Assembly: GCA_002378845.1 (NCBI GenBank)
Contig: DFRY01000046.1
Coordinates: forward strand, 21,599-36,711
DNA length: 15,113 nucleotides
DNA from: Ruminococcaceae bacterium UBA3451
Lineage (GTDB): Bacteria; Bacillota; Clostridia; Oscillospirales; Acutalibacteraceae
Reading direction: 5' to 3'
The notes beneath the pieces are model-generated. The model made no database searches, had not been told where the DNA came from, and saw only the letters and a list, made by a program, of their open reading frames with translations. This document shows positions 1-6,256 of this stretch, in pieces (the first letter of the stretch is position 1; every line of letters starts with the position of its first letter). The position numbers and the translations under genes are program-made.

Positions 1-446
1 TAGACATCTCCTGTGACAGTGAAATAACGGGCAGTATCATACATTTCAAGCCCAAGCATTGGGTTTTTACGGCCATCCCGCTCCGGAAGATGACCTTTAC
101 AAATAATGTGTAAGCCTGTCCCACTGGGAGAGAATTCAGTATAACTCTGCATTTGCTCAACAATTTTCCTCGCCATATCGCTCAATTCACCATCTTCGAC
201 GCAATGGTCAATATCGATACCGGATATGCCATTTCCCAATGCAAATCCAATTCCATTCGCGCCATACTCTTGAACAGCTAGATTTGCTTCTTCAAACGTC
301 CCCCAGGTACGTTCGCTATCAGTTTTTGCAGAATACAGCTCTCCTTTATAGTTAGGCCGAGGGCATAGCGGTGTTTTATCTGGATACCGGTGACAAACCC
401 ATTGTGGGCGTTGAATTAGTTCTACCGGAATATTTTGAAAGCCCAT
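1..446 (-). CDS. PrimPol-type primase-polymerase, N-terminal part (runs off left edge)
   Basis: 148 residues are visible before the gene leaves the window. The reading frame gives a bifunctional primase/polymerase (archaeo-eukaryotic primase superfamily) N-terminal domain as found in phage and plasmid primases. A G-I-D-I-D-H motif (Asp78 and Asp80) fits the metal-binding hxDxD motif, and S-P-S-G-T-G-L-H-I (His113) fits the second catalytic motif. The start is the ATG at 446, preceded by AGGTGATA; the stop of the upstream gene (451-453) lies inside that ribosome binding site, so translation is probably coupled. In many such proteins a helicase domain follows the PrimPol domain, but that part is not visible here. 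Expected role: priming and copying the element's own DNA together with the SSB encoded upstream. Confidence 0.82.
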   Translation of the reverse strand, partial: MGFQNIPVELIQRPQWVCHRYPDKTPLCPRPNYKGELYSAKTDSERTWGTFEEANLAVQEYGANGIGFALGNGISGIDIDHCVEDGELSDMARKIVEQMQSYTEFSPSGTGLHIICKGHLPERDGRKNPMLGLEMYDTARYFTVTGDV

Positions 447-450
447 ATTA

Positions 451-816
451 TCACCTGTTTACTTTGTATTTTTTAGGATTGTCCCTTCCGAAATAGTCAT
501 CGATATAAACACGGAAAGTGTCGCCGTCTTTCACCAGCGACACTCGAACGATAACCCCGACTAATTGATCCGCCATTTCCTTGAGGTCTGAAACGGATTG
601 AACGATATACCCCATGAGAAGCAAATCATGGCGGAGAAATTCCGGGGGATCCTCCCTAAATACATACCTTTTTTCAAACTCTTTCCCGGAGTCCTCCCCG
701 GAAGTGCAAATCATAACAAGGTTAAATACGGTCTTTCCCTCCTCTTCCCGGGCACCGTCCCAGCACGCCGATTCCGTAATAATTGCCATCCTCCTGGTAT
801 GCTCTTTCTTTTCCAT
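451..816 (-). CDS. Phage-type hypothetical protein, next to primase (possibly DUF669-like)
   Basis: A 121-residue, soluble, mixed-charge protein with no signal peptide or membrane segment. I place the start at the ATG at 814-816 because a ribosome binding site (GGAAGGTGG) ends about eight bases before it; the in-frame GTG at 828 lies inside that site. The pattern of a Trp-Asp near the N-terminus, a beta-rich middle (K-T-V-F-N-L-V-M-I), a hydrophobic helix (H-D-L-L-L-M-G-Y) and a beta C-terminus loosely resembles DUF669 proteins, which sit in phage recombination/replication modules. That resemblance is weak and no catalytic motif is visible. The position directly before the primase supports a replication-accessory role. 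Confidence 0.7.
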   Translation of the reverse strand: MEKKEHTRRMAIITESACWDGAREEEGKTVFNLVMICTSGEDSGKEFEKRYVFREDPPEFLRHDLLLMGYIVQSVSDLKEMADQLVGVIVRVSLVKDGDTFRVYIDDYFGRDNPKKYKVNR

Positions 817-836
817 AGTCAAGGCCACCTTCCCGG

Positions 837-1073
837 TCAGGCCTCTTCGGCCTGTCCAAAATATTTTTCGTACCGATCCGGAGCATGAAGTCCGACCAAC
901 TTCTTAGCCTCATCCCCGTTAATGGGAAGCAACATACTGCCCATTCCAAACATCGATTGCGAACGCTTAAACCAACTGCCCTTAGAAGTTCGATACACTT
1001 CAACAAACTGCCCCACTGCCACCATTTCAGCGGAATCTGTATCGTAAAGCTTTCCGTCAATTATCGTTTTCAT
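837..1073 (-). CDS. Small phage hypothetical protein (78 aa)
   Basis: The N-terminal sequence M-K-T-I-I-D-G-K-L-Y-D-T is of a kind I associate with short beta-rich proteins common in phages and integrative elements of Firmicutes, for which I know no function. It is soluble and has no cysteines. The start ATG at 1071-1073 lies just past the stop of the preceding gene (1078-1080), and the gene sits mid-operon. The middle (V-E-V-Y-R-T-S-K-G-S-W-F-K) suggests a small SH3-like or beta-barrel fold, but this is a guess. Confidence 0.72.
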   Translation of the reverse strand: MKTIIDGKLYDTDSAEMVAVGQFVEVYRTSKGSWFKRSQSMFGMGSMLLPINGDEAKKLVGLHAPDRYEKYFGQAEEA

Positions 1074-1077
1074 AAAA

Positions 1078-1326
1078 TCATCCTTTCGTAATAAAGCCCT
1101 CAGTCTGTGCGAATTTCTCTAATTTAGCCAACGTTGCCCGGCCTATGCCGTTACCGGTTCCAGACATCCACGCCAGGCGGCTCAGAAACTCTTCAACGCT
1201 ACTCTTTGAACCTTTTACCTCACCTACAAATAAACACAGCTGCGCATCCGTCATTTTTCGAATCTTAGTCGCAAATTCATGCTGCTGCTTTTCATCCGGC
1301 TGCCGCCGGCAATTACGCTTTTTCAT
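1078..1326 (-). CDS. Small hypothetical protein (82 aa), coupled to the upstream gene
   Basis: A basic N-terminus (M-K-K-R-N-C-R-R-Q) is followed by a helical body ending in an E-K-F-A-Q-T-E-G-F tail. I choose the ATG at 1324-1326: a GGGAGG site stands about six bases upstream, and this ATG overlaps the TGA of the preceding gene by four bases (ATGA), a standard coupling arrangement. An upstream in-frame start would put the N-terminus inside the neighbour. The segment M-T-D-A-Q-L-C-L-F-V-G-E-V-K-G suggests a helical bundle. No known function. Confidence 0.7.
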   Translation of the reverse strand: MKKRNCRRQPDEKQQHEFATKIRKMTDAQLCLFVGEVKGSKSSVEEFLSRLAWMSGTGNGIGRATLAKLEKFAQTEGFITKG

Positions 1327-1583
1327 TTGGCTACCTCCCGCTTCAATGGGCACCACTGGGGCGACGTCTTTAATGCCGGGTAATCATCGCCCGGCGGGGT
1401 GAAGTCTATAAATCCCGCCATTCGGGGGCTTTTAGGGCAGACACGGCGGAAAGACTCAATCGCTTTTGGATGTTCGCAGAAGCACTCCCCGCGCGGCCCT
1501 TTCAAACCATAATTGTTTCCATTCGGATTTGCTCGGCCAGTCATTTTCATATGCTGGCAATAACGACAAATAAAATTACTCAT
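1323..1583 (-). CDS. Cys-rich small phage protein, probable zinc binder (86 aa)
   Basis: The protein begins M-S-N-F-I-C-R-Y-C-Q-H and has further cysteines in G-E-C-F-C-E-H-P, R-V-C-P-K and P-Q-W-C-P-L-K, so it probably folds around one or two metal ions. The ending K-T-S-P-Q-W-C-P is one I associate with short proteins of clostridial prophages; none I recall has a defined function. The start ATG at 1581-1583 has an AGGTGGA site and overlaps the stop of the 56-codon gene upstream. A longer in-frame extension to 1655 would lack a ribosome binding site and overlap the neighbour, so I reject it. Confidence 0.75.
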   Translation of the reverse strand: MSNFICRYCQHMKMTGRANPNGNNYGLKGPRGECFCEHPKAIESFRRVCPKSPRMAGFIDFTPPGDDYPALKTSPQWCPLKREVAK

Positions 1584-1750
1584 TTGTTTCCACCTATCAC
1601 CGTACTTCTTGCATGAAACAATTCTTCCTGGTCGTCCGGCTCCGAGCGAGAGCATGGCCCCTCAACACACCAATCCGGGCCTAACTCCGGATCAATAAGC
1701 TTTGGGTTATAACATTTTCGGTCAGCGTGCTCATATCTACATCCATTCAT
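1580..1750 (-). CDS. Very small Cys-containing protein (56 aa)
   Basis: This gene fills the otherwise empty stretch between the DUF3102 gene and the next Cys-rich gene. The ATG at 1748-1750 follows a strong GGAGGGGTGA site, and the TGA (1580-1582) overlaps the next ATG in the ATGA manner. The peptide begins M-N-G-C-R-Y-E-H-A-D-R-K-C-Y and later has D-W-C-V-E-G-P-C, so four cysteines in two pairs could bind one zinc. It is acidic in the second half. The tight fit on both sides, the good ribosome binding site and the cysteine pattern argue for a real gene; function unknown. Confidence 0.68.
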   Translation of the reverse strand: MNGCRYEHADRKCYNPKLIDPELGPDWCVEGPCSRSEPDDQEELFHARSTVIGGNK

Positions 1751-1752
1751 AA

Positions 1753-3708
1753 TCACCCCTCCATCCCATCCGCCGGAGGGAGCTCAAACTCTTCGTCTGC
1801 CAGGGAAGCGTTTCGAATCAAGTTGGCGGAGTCCTCCAGTTCCGAAATTAATTCCTTCATGTGGCTAATGCATTCCCGCACAACGGATCCCATTACCTTA
1901 GCCGGCGAAACCCTGAGTATCAGCTGGAAATTCCCGAAAACGGAATCCATGGAATCGCGGAATGAAGCTGCAGCGATTACAAGATCATCCGGATCCAGCC
2001 CAGCGTCCTGTCTGGCCAGTTCTTTTGCCTCTTCGAGCTGGCGGCGGGCTTCATTGAGCTTTACATCATAAAAAGCACGGGCATCGTTAAAGCCTTCATC
2101 ACGTATCTTTTGTTTTTCGGCCTCTGACGGCTGCTGCACGGCGACCTCCACAGGGCGTGACTCTAATTCTTTAATCTGCTTTTCCAGCTCGCCAATTCGT
2201 TCTATATCTAGCCGTCTGGAATCTTTCAAGGCTCCGACGTGTCCCTCTACGCTCTTCAATTTGCTTAAAGTAACCGTATAATTATTAAAATTTTTCTCTT
2301 GCAGTTCTTTGGCATAATCAGCGGCCTTTTCAGCCTTAGCACACCGTTCCCGCATCAGCCGTTCGTTTCGCTGCGCCTCGTCGCGTTCCTTAATCACCTG
2401 TTCAAGTTCCCGTTTGGACATATCAGAAACCGTCTTTTCCTGACCATCAACCAAGTGCGTAGCCTGAATAAACTCCTCACGGTCGGCCTCTGGAACCTGC
2501 AAAAGGGCAAGCAATTTTGTATAGGGCAAATCCGTCACCGGTGACGGATTTGAGAATTCCCTTGCTATTTTCATAAATCTTTGCGCGGAGATTTCCGAAA
2601 AGTCCACCCTGTTTTTTAGCCAGGGAATCCAATCCCCATGCTGCAGCTGCTGTTTTGCTTCTATCAAACGCTTCCCGATTTCGATGATATTCTGTGCTGT
2701 TTGTTCTTTATAAAAATTGATCTCCACCGTGATCTGGTCTATACTTCGCTTACTTTGGGTTCCATTCGACACAGCTGCAGCGGATGGAGCTGCCATTCCT
2801 GCAGGGGATTTTGCCTTTTCCTTCGAAGCCGCAATCTGCAGCAGAACAACTTCTTTTTCCCGTTCCGCCGTCATGCCTGGCCGTTCCGTTCCGCCGGCAA
2901 AGAATTTTTCCGATACTGCAAGGCTGGACGCAACGCCGGCTTTGGTTTTGGTAAAATACAAGGTCAGTTCATACCGTCCATCAGAGCCGAAACACGCGGA
3001 TCGAAAGTCCATTTCACTCTGAGCGCCGTCCTGCCCTTCCAGGCCGCGGGAATATTCCCATATTTCATGGGCAAACACCAAGTCAAGCGTTCGGATCCGG
3101 CCAACATGAAACCCTTCGCGCGATTTCGGCAAATCGGCAATTGTGCGGTAATCGATCCTCTTGCTGGCACGGCATTCATGGTCTACCGTCCTCGGATTTG
3201 GATAACCTTCCGTAATCGGCAGGATAAACTGGCAACCATAACATTCATGTTCGGGGCCATAGTCCGCCCCCAGACGATACCCTGTAGTATCCGAATTGCC
3301 GTCCTTTTCAAACGTTTTTCCGCATTTGCATATGTATTTCTGTTTCATCCCTTTTTCCTTTCGCTGCGCTTCCGCATAATATCTGCAGGAGGTAAATTTG
3401 TCATACGTGCCAGCCTTCGTGCCGGGCAATGGCATTAAGCAGTGGAGCGCTGCATTACATGCCCACCCCTTTTGTTCGTACGCAGACACATCGCCGCCCC
3501 TTTTCAATGTGCAGCCGATTTTCCAATCATATACGCCCAAATGCGAAACCCCAATAAAGTAAGGGCACACATCAGCATATTTTTGCTTTTCCTTTTTCTT
3601 TTCGAAACCTTTTACCATATTGGAAATTTGCTCGGCACTCTTTTCCGTCAGATCCTCCGTGTAACCGTAAAGCCGAAGTGTCCGAATTGAAGCGTTCCGT
3701 TCCTCCAA
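1753..3708 (-). CDS. DUF3102-domain coiled-coil protein with Cys-rich N-terminal region
   Basis: About 651 residues. The first ~245 hold many cysteines (around 51, 69, 87, 93, 111, 130, 132, 159, 162, 182, 242), including a C-K-C-G pair and a C-Y-G-C pair, suggesting zinc-binding modules. Residues about 320-445 match DUF3102: N-I-I-E-I-G-K-R-L-I-E-A-K, then H-G-D-W-I-P-W-L and S-A-Q-R-F-M-K-I-A. A long Glu/Lys/Arg coiled coil follows (about 430-580), then a short acidic tail. DUF3102 proteins are common in Firmicutes prophages and integrative elements; no activity is established that I know of. I prefer the TTG at 3706-3708, because AAAGGTGATC, a good anti-SD match, stands about six bases before it. 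The GTG at 3717 lies inside that site. Expected role is in element DNA maintenance or replication. Confidence 0.83.
   Translation of the reverse strand: MEERNASIRTLRLYGYTEDLTEKSAEQISNMVKGFEKKKEKQKYADVCPYFIGVSHLGVYDWKIGCTLKRGGDVSAYEQKGWACNAALHCLMPLPGTKAGTYDKFTSCRYYAEAQRKEKGMKQKYICKCGKTFEKDGNSDTTGYRLGADYGPEHECYGCQFILPITEGYPNPRTVDHECRASKRIDYRTIADLPKSREGFHVGRIRTLDLVFAHEIWEYSRGLEGQDGAQSEMDFRSACFGSDGRYELTLYFTKTKAGVASSLAVSEKFFAGGTERPGMTAEREKEVVLLQIAASKEKAKSPAGMAAPSAAAVSNGTQSKRSIDQITVEINFYKEQTAQNIIEIGKRLIEAKQQLQHGDWIPWLKNRVDFSEISAQRFMKIAREFSNPSPVTDLPYTKLLALLQVPEADREEFIQATHLVDGQEKTVSDMSKRELEQVIKERDEAQRNERLMRERCAKAEKAADYAKELQEKNFNNYTVTLSKLKSVEGHVGALKDSRRLDIERIGELEKQIKELESRPVEVAVQQPSEAEKQKIRDEGFNDARAFYDVKLNEARRQLEEAKELARQDAGLDPDDLVIAAASFRDSMDSVFGNFQLILRVSPAKVMGSVVRECISHMKELISELEDSANLIRNASLADEEFELPPADGMEG
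2527..2552. repeat. 26-bp perfect palindrome inside the DUF3102 gene
   Basis: The left arm CAAATCCGTCACC is followed with no spacer by its exact reverse complement, giving 13-base arms. It lies within the DUF3102 coding sequence, in codons for N-P-S-P-V-T-D-L. It could be a binding site for a dimeric protein or a cruciform. As mRNA it would make a very stable hairpin in the middle of the message. Confidence 0.9.
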
Positions 3709-3713
3709 TTGGA

Positions 3714-3956
3714 TCACCTTTTCTTTCTATGCCGGCAAAGCTTCAGGAGCGCTTCTGAGGGCATCCAATGAAAGCCATATACCCTTTGGAAATAATCTTC
3801 GCCCATGCGCTGCCAGTCCTTCGCCAGTTGCACTGTATTGTAAATGCCCACCGTCTGACCAAATCCATCCGTCACAACAGCCACGTTGATATGTTCAAAA
3901 AAGCGGGGATGCCGTTCCAGACATTTCATTTCGTTTTCGACTTGAATTGTGTTCAT
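3714..3956 (-). CDS. Small hypothetical protein (80 aa) downstream of ssb
   Basis: A soluble protein with a beta-rich first half (H-I-N-V-A-V-V-T-D-G-F-G-Q-T-V-G-I-Y) and a basic, His-containing C-terminus (C-R-H-R-K-K-R). The ATG at 3954-3956 has a textbook CAGGAGGTAGAA site upstream. Its stop lies just before the DUF3102 start. I do not recognise a family. Position between ssb and the DUF3102 gene suggests a replication or early-gene accessory. Confidence 0.68.
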   Translation of the reverse strand: MNTIQVENEMKCLERHPRFFEHINVAVVTDGFGQTVGIYNTVQLAKDWQRMGEDYFQRVYGFHWMPSEALLKLCRHRKKR

Positions 3957-3970
3957 ATTTCTACCTCCTG

Positions 3971-4414
3971 TCAGAAGGGCAAATCATCGTCTGACGGTAT
4001 TTCTTCAAAATCCCTGGTATCCCCAGTTGAATAAGCCGGAGCTGTGTTCCCGCGCTCAGGAGGAGGATCCGGCAGCGAAGTGTTCCTGTCACTTCCAGAA
4101 CTGTCACCCGCAAACGAAATACGCTCTGCGACCAATTCCGTAATATACCGTTTGTTTCCGTCCTTTCCGGTATAGCTGCGAGTTTCAAAATGCCCTTGTA
4201 CGACAATTGGCTTTCCCTTTTTAAAATACTTGCTAACGAACTCACCCTGCTCACGCCAGGCAATGATCGTGAAGAAATCCGCAATACTTTTCCCGTCTTT
4301 TTTATAAGGCCTGTCCACCGCGATCCGAAAGGAACATATCGCCACACCATTCGGCGTATGCCGCAGTTCCGGATCCTCGACAAGGCGGCCCAACATTACT
4401 GAAATCGAATACAT
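3971..4414 (-). CDS. ssb: Single-stranded DNA-binding protein
   Basis: 147 residues with the classical SSB layout. An OB-fold of about 100 residues starts M-Y-S-I-S-V-M-L-G-R-L-V-E-D-P-E-L-R and includes F-R-I-A-V-D-R and V-V-Q-G-H-F-E-T-R-S-Y. A Pro/Gly/Ser-rich linker follows, then the acidic tip D-D-D-L-P-F that recruits partner proteins in the family. It would coat single-stranded DNA of the element during replication and cooperate with the PrimPol encoded 3.5 kb downstream in the same operon. The start ATG at 4412-4414 has an AAAGGATGA site. The variant N-terminus (Y-S-I-S instead of N-K-V) is typical of element-borne rather than housekeeping copies, an inference. Confidence 0.95.
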   Translation of the reverse strand: MYSISVMLGRLVEDPELRHTPNGVAICSFRIAVDRPYKKDGKSIADFFTIIAWREQGEFVSKYFKKGKPIVVQGHFETRSYTGKDGNKRYITELVAERISFAGDSSGSDRNTSLPDPPPERGNTAPAYSTGDTRDFEEIPSDDDLPF

Positions 4415-4432
4415 TAATGAATCATCCTTTCT

Positions 4433-4660
4433 TTACGACACTGTGTAGCCCCGAAGATGCGAGTTATGTATGCGGCGGCAAATGCGGGTGCTTTTTTCGG
4501 ACTGAATTTCCTTAAATACTCGTTCCGGCTTTAAAATTTTATCCAGCTCCGCGTTTTTGAGAGCTTCTTCTGCTTTCCAGTTTTGCCATTTCTTGCACGT
4601 TGAATGGCATTTCAGATAACGGTCGGGGCAATCTTTGCAAGGAGAATCAGTAAACATCAT
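4433..4660 (-). CDS. Small Cys-rich phage protein, C-x2-C/C-x4-C type (about 75 aa)
   Basis: The N-terminus reads M-F-T-D-S-P-C-K-D-C-P-D-R-Y-L-K-C-H-S-T-C-K-K-W, a cysteine/histidine pattern I recognise from short proteins of Firmicutes prophages; it probably binds one zinc ion. The rest is helical and basic. Two adjacent ATGs (4658-4660 and 4655-4657) follow a GGAGGT site at a rather long distance of 11 to 14 bases. The first overlaps the stop of the 43-codon gene upstream. A longer extension to 4753 would run through that gene and has no ribosome binding site. Function unknown. Confidence 0.75.
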   Translation of the reverse strand: MMFTDSPCKDCPDRYLKCHSTCKKWQNWKAEEALKNAELDKILKPERVFKEIQSEKSTRICRRIHNSHLRGYTVS

Positions 4661-4788
4661 AATTTTCGAATACCTCCAAACGCTTGAGCCTGTACGCCCG
4701 ACGCATAAAATTTCAGTCCGTCCCAAGTAGGAGCCCAGCCGAAAAACCTGCAAAGTAACATATAACGCTGCAAAATTTTAACACTCAT
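4657..4788 (-). CDS. Very small protein (43 aa) in the early operon
   Basis: The ATG at 4786-4788 follows a GGAGGTTAA site, and the TGA overlaps the next ATG. The peptide starts M-S-V-K-I-L-Q-R-Y-M-L-L-C-R-F-F-G-W and ends G-G-I-R-K-L; it is basic, with an amphipathic, aromatic-rich N-terminal half. Coupling and the ribosome binding site support translation, but the sequence resembles nothing I know and it could act mainly to lead ribosomes into the next gene. Confidence 0.52.
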   Translation of the reverse strand: MSVKILQRYMLLCRFFGWAPTWDGLKFYASGVQAQAFGGIRKL

Positions 4789-4792
4789 AAGC

Positions 4793-5068
4793 TTAACCTC
4801 CGTTATCACTCCGGAACACCGGGTAATCTTCGTACGTTAACAACCCCATATTGGTTCCCACCAAGAAAACCGCCTGAGCCATAGAAAAATATTTACGGCT
4901 GTCAATTCGGCAATCCTCGTATCTCCAGTCGAAAATCAAGAAGTTCTTTTGCTCCTCCAACTTTAGATTTGATTCATTCAGCCAGAGGTCAATGCTTTGG
5001 ATCAGTTCAGCGCGAACCTCAGATTTAGAAAACGTCTCTTCCTTTTCCTTTGCAACAGCCTTCCTCAT
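4793..5068 (-). CDS. Small hypothetical protein (91 aa)
   Basis: A basic, Lys/Glu-rich N-terminus (M-R-K-A-V-A-K-E-K-E-E) is followed by a mixed helical/beta body with D-W-R-Y-E-D-C-R-I-D-S and a conserved-looking Q-A-V-F-L-V-G-T-N-M-G-L-L-T. I choose the ATG at 5066-5068, preceded by TTGGAGGGG at about eight bases. An earlier in-frame start near 5116 would lie inside the upstream gene. No recognised domain; early-operon protein of unknown role. Confidence 0.66.
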   Translation of the reverse strand: MRKAVAKEKEETFSKSEVRAELIQSIDLWLNESNLKLEEQKNFLIFDWRYEDCRIDSRKYFSMAQAVFLVGTNMGLLTYEDYPVFRSDNGG

Positions 5069-5072
5069 TTTT

Positions 5073-5570
5073 TTACCCCTCCAACGCATCGTCCGCGCAC
5101 GATTGCTGTGAAACAAGGATCAACTCTTCAATAGACTTTTTGAGCGCAACCAGCTGATCCGTGCGCTGGTCAAACAATAATCGTTCTTCCTTCGTTATTT
5201 CCCCATCCTCGGCAATATCCGATATGTCCCGGGCAATTTCGTCAATATCCCGGGTTAAACGCTCTATCTTCAAGGCCGCACTCTCCAAATTGCGAGGGGC
5301 GAGCTTGTCCACCCTACCACAGCCCAACGGACACTGGCTGGAACAGTAGTAATTTACAAGGGACGGCGCATTGTAAATATTCGCCATCAGATTAACTTCC
5401 TCGGGGTACGGATTAATATTACCGAGCTCAATGTTCGCCAACCGGGTTCGCTCAATGCAAACAACCTGGGCCGCACCTTCGCGACCGCTAAGCTGGTCAT
5501 TGTACTCAGCAGCTTTAATTCGTGCTAAATAATACACGTTGTCCCCTGCTTTCGTAGCCTTTTGTGCCAT
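5073..5570 (-). CDS. HTH-type protein with Cys cluster and coiled-coil tail
   Basis: 165 residues. The N-terminal half looks like a helix-turn-helix of the XRE type (about 20-68: R-I-K-A-A-E-Y-N, S-G-R-E-G-A-A, then N-P-Y-P-E-E-V-N-L-M-A-N-I-Y-N-A-P). Next comes Y-Y-C-S-S-Q-C-P-L-G-C-G, a probable metal-binding cluster. Residues about 95-155 are an acidic heptad-like helix. This combination is one I associate with regulators of clostridial phages. It sits second or third in the leftward operon and could be an early activator or replication regulator. The start ATG follows an AAGGAAGTG site. Confidence 0.74.
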   Translation of the reverse strand: MAQKATKAGDNVYYLARIKAAEYNDQLSGREGAAQVVCIERTRLANIELGNINPYPEEVNLMANIYNAPSLVNYYCSSQCPLGCGRVDKLAPRNLESAALKIERLTRDIDEIARDISDIAEDGEITKEERLLFDQRTDQLVALKKSIEELILVSQQSCADDALEG

Positions 5571-5577
5571 TGAAATT

Positions 5578-5820
5578 TCACTTCCTTTTTGTCATAATTA
5601 CAATTGGTTCTTCACTAAAATCATCATCCGAATCGACGTATGTAGGGTCAGCCTGGTTATGTAAGATAATATTCAATGATGCCCGCGCCGCCGCATCAAG
5701 GACTCGCTGGTTATCCTCCGGCGTATTGTTGATAAAATAAGCATCGCTGATATAGACGCGGGTATTTCCGATTAAGTATTCTTCGACGATGTTGCCCTCA
5801 ATTGGGATCTTAGCAAGCAT
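5578..5820 (-). CDS. Small phage hypothetical protein (80 aa)
   Basis: The protein begins M-L-A-K-I-P-I-E-G-N-I-V-E-E-Y-L-I-G-N-T-R-V-Y-I-S-D. The E-Y-x-I-G-N-T-R-V core followed by T-P-E-D-N-Q-R-V-L-D resembles a widespread short element protein of Firmicutes with no assigned function. It is soluble, acidic and beta-alpha in pattern. Its TGA (5578-5580) lies eight bases before the next ATG (5570). The start is preceded by a weak GGGGTTAT site. Confidence 0.68.
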   Translation of the reverse strand: MLAKIPIEGNIVEEYLIGNTRVYISDAYFINNTPEDNQRVLDAAARASLNIILHNQADPTYVDSDDDFSEEPIVIMTKRK

Positions 5821-5875
5821 TTCGATAACCCCACCAAATGTGTATTACGGATCCGGATTGTCCTATTCAAAACCT

Positions 5876-6097
5876 TTAAGCACTTTCTTTGGAAAGCTTC
5901 GCTTCTTCCGAAATGATGAATTCAAGAGAAACATTAAGCACTTTTGAAATCTTACTCGCCAGTAACAAGTCCATATTTTTTTGCCGATCCCCATTCTCAA
6001 TTAAGTTGTAATAGCTTAACGATATGTCAAGTTTATCAGCAACCTTTTGCTGAGTTATCCCCATCTTTTCGCGGAGCTGTTTCAAATACTCCCTCAT
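5876..6097 (-). CDS. Cro-like XRE-family regulator (73 aa), first gene of leftward operon
   Basis: A minimal helix-turn-helix protein: L-R-E-K-M-G-I-T-Q-Q-K-V-A-D-K-L-D-I-S-L followed by S-Y-Y-N-L-I-E-N-G-D-R covers the scanning and recognition helices, then a short V-L-N-V-S-L-E-F-I helix. There is no second domain. It is transcribed away from the CI-like gene at 6,257 across a 159-base operator region, so it fits the Cro position and should set early-gene expression in the element. A GGTGGTGAAG site stands before the ATG at 6095-6097. A half-site-like GATATGTCAAG also occurs inside its own coding sequence near 6,021-6,031. Confidence 0.88.
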   Translation of the reverse strand: MREYLKQLREKMGITQQKVADKLDISLSYYNLIENGDRQKNMDLLLASKISKVLNVSLEFIISEEAKLSKESA

Positions 6098-6139
6098 GTC
6101 TTCACCACCATTCTTTGCAATATGTCAAGTAACAGCTTA

Positions 6140-6168
6140 ATATTAGCATCATCTTTGCAATGTGTCAA
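6140..6168 (-). promoter_or_regulatory. Leftward early promoter
   Basis: On the minus strand TTGACA (6163-6168, perfect -35) is followed after 17 bases by TAATAT (6140-6145) as the -10. The -35 box lies inside the GTCAAG operator, so a bound repressor would block it. It would drive the Cro-like gene and the operon down to the primase. Confidence 0.75.
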
Positions 6169-6196
6169 GTATAAACTTGACGATATGCAAAATTTA

Positions 6197-6225
6197 TTTA
6201 CTTTACGGATTGTAAAGTTTATACT
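6197..6225 (+). promoter_or_regulatory. Rightward promoter of the CI-like gene
   Basis: TTTACT (6197-6202) and TATACT (6220-6225) are separated by 17 bases. The -35 overlaps the ACTTTAC palindrome and the -10 lies in the GTAAAG-TTTATA-CTTTAA site, which suggests autoregulation. Confidence 0.65.
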
Positions 6226-6256
6226 TTAACCAAGAATTAAAAGTTGAGGTGTACGC

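Larger units (their letters stand above)
6114..6230. promoter_or_regulatory. Operator cluster between the divergent regulators
   Basis: Direct reading shows repeated sites. TTTGCAATATGTCAAG (6114-6129) and TTTGCAATGTGTCAAG (6154-6169) are near-identical direct repeats 40 bases apart. A third, related copy lies inverted at 6176-6191. The second and third form a large imperfect palindrome around TATAAA, giving GTCAAG-N6-CTTGAC at 6164-6181. A further palindrome, ACTTTAC-N5-GTAAAGT, lies at 6200-6218, and GTAAAG-TTTATA-CTTTAA (6212-6229) repeats the core of the GTCAAG site read on the other strand. These are expected binding sites for the two HTH proteins; which protein binds which class is not determinable here. 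Confidence 0.82.

Noticed and set aside
2638..3438. Long plus-strand open frame opposite the DUF3102 gene
   Set aside because: It is an antisense shadow with no ribosome binding site and no recognisable protein; the minus-strand frame has clear domain motifs.
3961..4383. Second minus-strand frame overlapping ssb
   Set aside because: It is an Arg/Ser-rich shadow of the SSB gene, which has the OB-fold and acidic tip.
6097..6256. tRNA or attachment site in the divergent intergenic region
   Set aside because: The repeats are short operator-like inverted and direct repeats; no cloverleaf can be drawn and the recombinase is 3 kb away at the true junction.
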